Of a DNA stretch of 63,757 nucleotides, positions 61,428-63,757 are shown piece by piece; position 1 is the first letter of the stretch; each line of letters opens with the position of its first letter. The DNA lies in NCBI GenBank assembly GCA_947465495.1, contig CANIAS010000008.1, forward strand, positions 1 through 63,757. Direction: 5' to 3'. The notes beneath the pieces are model-generated. The model was not told the DNA's origin, ran no database searches, and was given only the letters and a program-made list of their open reading frames with translations. This stretch comes from Candidatus Pollutiaquabacter sp. GTDB taxonomy: Bacteria > Bacteroidota > Bacteroidia > AKYH767-A > 2013-40CM-41-45. The position numbers and the translations under genes are program-made.

Positions 61428-63757
61428 TTATGTGGTTATGTTTCCTTTTTTCTTGGTACGCTGTCGGATCGCCATAACAGTGCCTATGATCATCAAGAAA
61501 CAGCCAATCCAAAGTATGTTGATTCCGGGAAAGACGATGGCTTTCATAATGATAAATGGTTTTTTATTGGACTTCTTCTCAAAGGAAGAAATCCTGATTT
61601 TACCGGTCGCAGGATCAATTTTGGCGAATTCAAATTTCAATCCAAGTTCCGGGACTTCTTCAGCCATTGCATAGATAGAGAAGTTACGGATCAGGAATAT
61701 TGGTTCCACCGTGTGGCGGCTCTTGTTGAGGTCTTCTACAATCAGCTTTGCACTAACAGCTACATCTGAATCGTTCAGGTGATATTTTACTTTATCAAGA
61801 TTCTTGTTTAGTCCTTCCAGAATGACATAGCTGTTGCTTGTGAAGAAGGTGTCGCCAATAGCTATGTCGTGTTCTTTTGCAGGTAGCCACGATGCAGTAT
61901 CATCGGCACTTGGTTCCGTTTCAGCATAGGTGACGTGGGTATAGATGTCACGGGAAAGGAAATGCATGGTAGCTGGCTCGGCAACATTGCCCATGCGTGG
62001 GTTAAGTTGAATTAAAGGGCGCAACCGGAATTCGAATTCTTTTTGTCCGGTCGATTCATTGACTTTGAAATAGTCGATGTTATAATAAATGTTCTTGTCT
62101 ACTTTTTCTTTCCCGGCATAGGTTACATAATAGCTGCCCATCGGAAGCGTGTCTGTGCGCTCCTCGATCATGATATTTTCGTTATTCTTAAAGTCTTTGC
62201 CAAGGTCGATGGCTTTCATGTTGCGTGAAATGACTTCCTGTTTGCCATTTGCAATCAGTGCTCCAAGAATGATCAATCCAATACCAATGTGGGCTACGGT
62301 GGATCCTGCCTTGGCGTAAGTTCCTTTGAAACGCAGGAGCATGTATTCTAAGTTTCCAAGCACGGCGAAGATGGAAGCGAATAGCAGGATGTAGTAGTGG
62401 ATCCTGAAGTCACCAATCAGGTATATGGCTCCAGAGGTTGCCAATGAGCTAAGTAGAAATGGTCTGGCCAATTGTTTGCCAAAGTCTTTTCCATCGTTTA
62501 TTTTGTATCGTAGGAATTGCGTCGCGCCAATCAATAAGCACACGAAAATACCTACAGGGACTTGCCAGCGGTTGTAATGGTCAATCACGTCAGCAGGTGG
62601 AGCTAGTTTGCTACCAAAAATTTTATTGATGACTGGCAATGAGGTGGTGAAGGTAATTTGGATGCTGCCCAAAAGCAGAACCAACATGCCGATAAACATC
62701 CAAAATTCCCTGGAGGTGAGATGTTCCTCTTCGGGTAACGTTGGAATTTCTTTCCGTCGAATAAAGAGTAGCCCAATCGCTAACACCATGAAAAAAAACA
62801 GGTAAATAACCAGTTGCCCTGACATTCCAAGATCGGTAAAAGCATGTACCGAAGAATTGCCCAGAATACCGCTACGCGTCAGGAAAGTAGAATAGAGGAT
62901 CAATACAAACGTAAGTGTAGCCAGGATGAAAGCGGACCAAAGTGAACGTCCTCGGTGCTGGTAGATGAGCATGACGTGACCAAGGCCAGCTACAGTCATC
63001 CAGGGAACAAGCGATGCATTTTCAACGGGATCCCATGCCCAGAATCCACCAAAACTAAGTGCTTCATAGGCCCAAGCGGCTCCCATTAAAATACCTGTGC
63101 CAAGTATCATAATACTGAAGAAGGTCCAAGGAAGTGCTGGCTTGACCCATTCACCGTATTTTCTTTGAATTAGACCTCCCATGGCAAATGCGAACGGCAC
63201 CAAGGTAGATGCGAAGCCTAAAAAGAGCGTAGGAGGATGAATGGTCATCCAGTAGTTCTGTAACAATGGATTCAATCCTCGGCCATCGTTGATCTTGCTC
63301 AGGTAATCAGGCATATTAATAAATGGCAGATTAGCAAAGTCGGGATGCTTTCTCAACAATACGAAAGGATTACTACCCAGTTTATAATTCAGGAATACGA
63401 TTCCCAATAACATGGACGCAAGAAAGGCTTGCACCATACTGAAAGTCAGCATAACACTACTTTCCCATTCCTTGCCTTTACGAATGAGAATAATCCCGAG
63501 TACGCAATGCCAGAATGACCAGAGTAAAAAGCTGCCTTCTTGTCCTTCCCAAAGACAAGAAAAAATGTAACGCAGCGGCATTGTAGTACTGCTGTGTTGC
63601 CAAACATAATAGTATTCGAATCGATGTTGTACGATGAGGTACATCAATAGCCCAATCACGGAGATTACGGAAAAGGACTGAATGTAGAAGGCGATTCGGG
63701 CAAGCTTTTTCCAGCTTTCGTCGCTGGTACGAATTGCGTAATAATACCCGATGGATG
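61428..63757 (-). CDS. CcmF/CcsA-type cytochrome c haem lyase, N-terminus cut off
   Basis: At least 776 residues; the frame stays open to the right edge, where the first visible residues are SIGYYYAIRTSDESWKKLARIA. The GTG at 63659 is thus internal and not a start. It is an integral membrane protein with about a dozen helices; the tryptophan-rich WWD-type haem site reads SFGGFWAWDPVENASLVPW. A periplasmic soluble domain lies near the C-terminus (about residues 480-700), followed by a final helix. The likely role is attaching haem to apocytochrome c. It heads the minus-strand operon. Confidence 0.92.
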   Translation of the reverse strand, partial: SIGYYYAIRTSDESWKKLARIAFYIQSFSVISVIGLLMYLIVQHRFEYYYVWQHSSTTMPLRYIFSCLWEGQEGSFLLWSFWHCVLGIILIRKGKEWESSVMLTFSMVQAFLASMLLGIVFLNYKLGSNPFVLLRKHPDFANLPFINMPDYLSKINDGRGLNPLLQNYWMTIHPPTLFLGFASTLVPFAFAMGGLIQRKYGEWVKPALPWTFFSIMILGTGILMGAAWAYEALSFGGFWAWDPVENASLVPWMTVAGLGHVMLIYQHRGRSLWSAFILATLTFVLILYSTFLTRSGILGNSSVHAFTDLGMSGQLVIYLFFFMVLAIGLLFIRRKEIPTLPEEEHLTSREFWMFIGMLVLLLGSIQITFTTSLPVINKIFGSKLAPPADVIDHYNRWQVPVGIFVCLLIGATQFLRYKINDGKDFGKQLARPFLLSSLATSGAIYLIGDFRIHYYILLFASIFAVLGNLEYMLLRFKGTYAKAGSTVAHIGIGLIILGALIANGKQEVISRNMKAIDLGKDFKNNENIMIEERTDTLPMGSYYVTYAGKEKVDKNIYYNIDYFKVNESTGQKEFEFRLRPLIQLNPRMGNVAEPATMHFLSRDIYTHVTYAETEPSADDTASWLPAKEHDIAIGDTFFTSNSYVILEGLNKNLDKVKYHLNDSDVAVSAKLIVEDLNKSRHTVEPIFLIRNFSIYAMAEEVPELGLKFEFAKIDPATGKIRISSFEKKSNKKPFIIMKAIVFPGINILWIGCFLMIIGTVMAIRQRTKKKGNITT

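Noticed and set aside
63657-63659. GTG start of the haem lyase
   Set aside because: The frame continues upstream with conserved-looking sequence to the window edge, so the gene is truncated, not short.

Overview
The window is chromosomal DNA from a member of the Bacteroidota (Bacteroidetes). The evidence is the type IX secretion regulator PorX, secreted proteins with both kinds of T9SS C-terminal sorting domain (type A at 55.1 kb, CHU_C or type B at 27.5 kb), the LpxC-FabZ and DAHP synthase-chorismate mutase fusions, and families largely confined to this phylum (DUF1599, DUF4249, BT_3928-like DoxX). Starts generally lack a Shine-Dalgarno sequence, and several promoters match the Bacteroidetes -7 box TAnnTTTG. 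TGA acts as a normal stop. I cannot assign an order or genus. I saw no rRNA, tRNA, insertion sequence, prophage or CRISPR array, and no gap between genes exceeds about 235 bp.

Layout. 0-13.4 kb: porX (cut by the left edge) diverges from an HD phosphohydrolase, the lipid A genes lpxD, lpxC/fabZ and lpxA, a lone ABC ATPase, tsaE and alanine dehydrogenase. Proline dehydrogenase converges on them, and the aromatic genes (DAHP synthase-chorismate mutase, aroB, aroA) follow. 13.4-16.2 kb: a translationally coupled pair, a small PorV-like barrel protein and a large predicted outer-membrane barrel with an N-terminal helix-hairpin-helix-like region. 16.3-22.6 kb: purE and purK diverge from hpt, adk, obgE, a PAP2 phosphatase and a PafA-type alkaline phosphatase. 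22.8-27.6 kb: a 1603-residue secreted PKD-repeat protein. 27.7-34.4 kb: an alpha-oxoamine synthase-like PLP enzyme, a divergent receiver/histidine-kinase pair, a small unknown protein and an M16 protease.

34.5-45.9 kb is housekeeping: miaA, a pRiA4b ORF-3 family protein, a tight dapD-GT9-tsaC-cca operon, then ruvX, def, a TPR lipoprotein, cdaA, folP, DUF1599, a DoxX-like protein and an RluA-type pseudouridine synthase. 45.9-49.9 kb: panB, an orphan DUF4249 lipoprotein and dnaK, which has a striking upstream repeat cluster. 49.9-57.5 kb is a cell-envelope block: two small barrels, two divergent DUF4136 lipoproteins, a 736-residue protein with a Tyr/Gly/Pro-rich tail, and a T9SS-sorted M12-type metalloprotease. 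57.6-63.8 kb is a minus-strand operon: a CcmF/CcsA-type haem lyase (cut by the right edge), a DUF2520 protein, a KdsC-like phosphatase, a UbiA prenyltransferase, Maf and an EamA transporter.

Together the window is mostly conserved core metabolism and envelope biogenesis: lipid A, Kdo, T9SS control and cargo, t6A and other tRNA modification, and c-di-AMP. The least explained parts are the helix-hairpin-helix/barrel pair, the divergent PLP enzyme, the dnaK upstream element, the near-leaderless promoters, and the envelope block at 50-57 kb. I found no complete new defence or mobile system.
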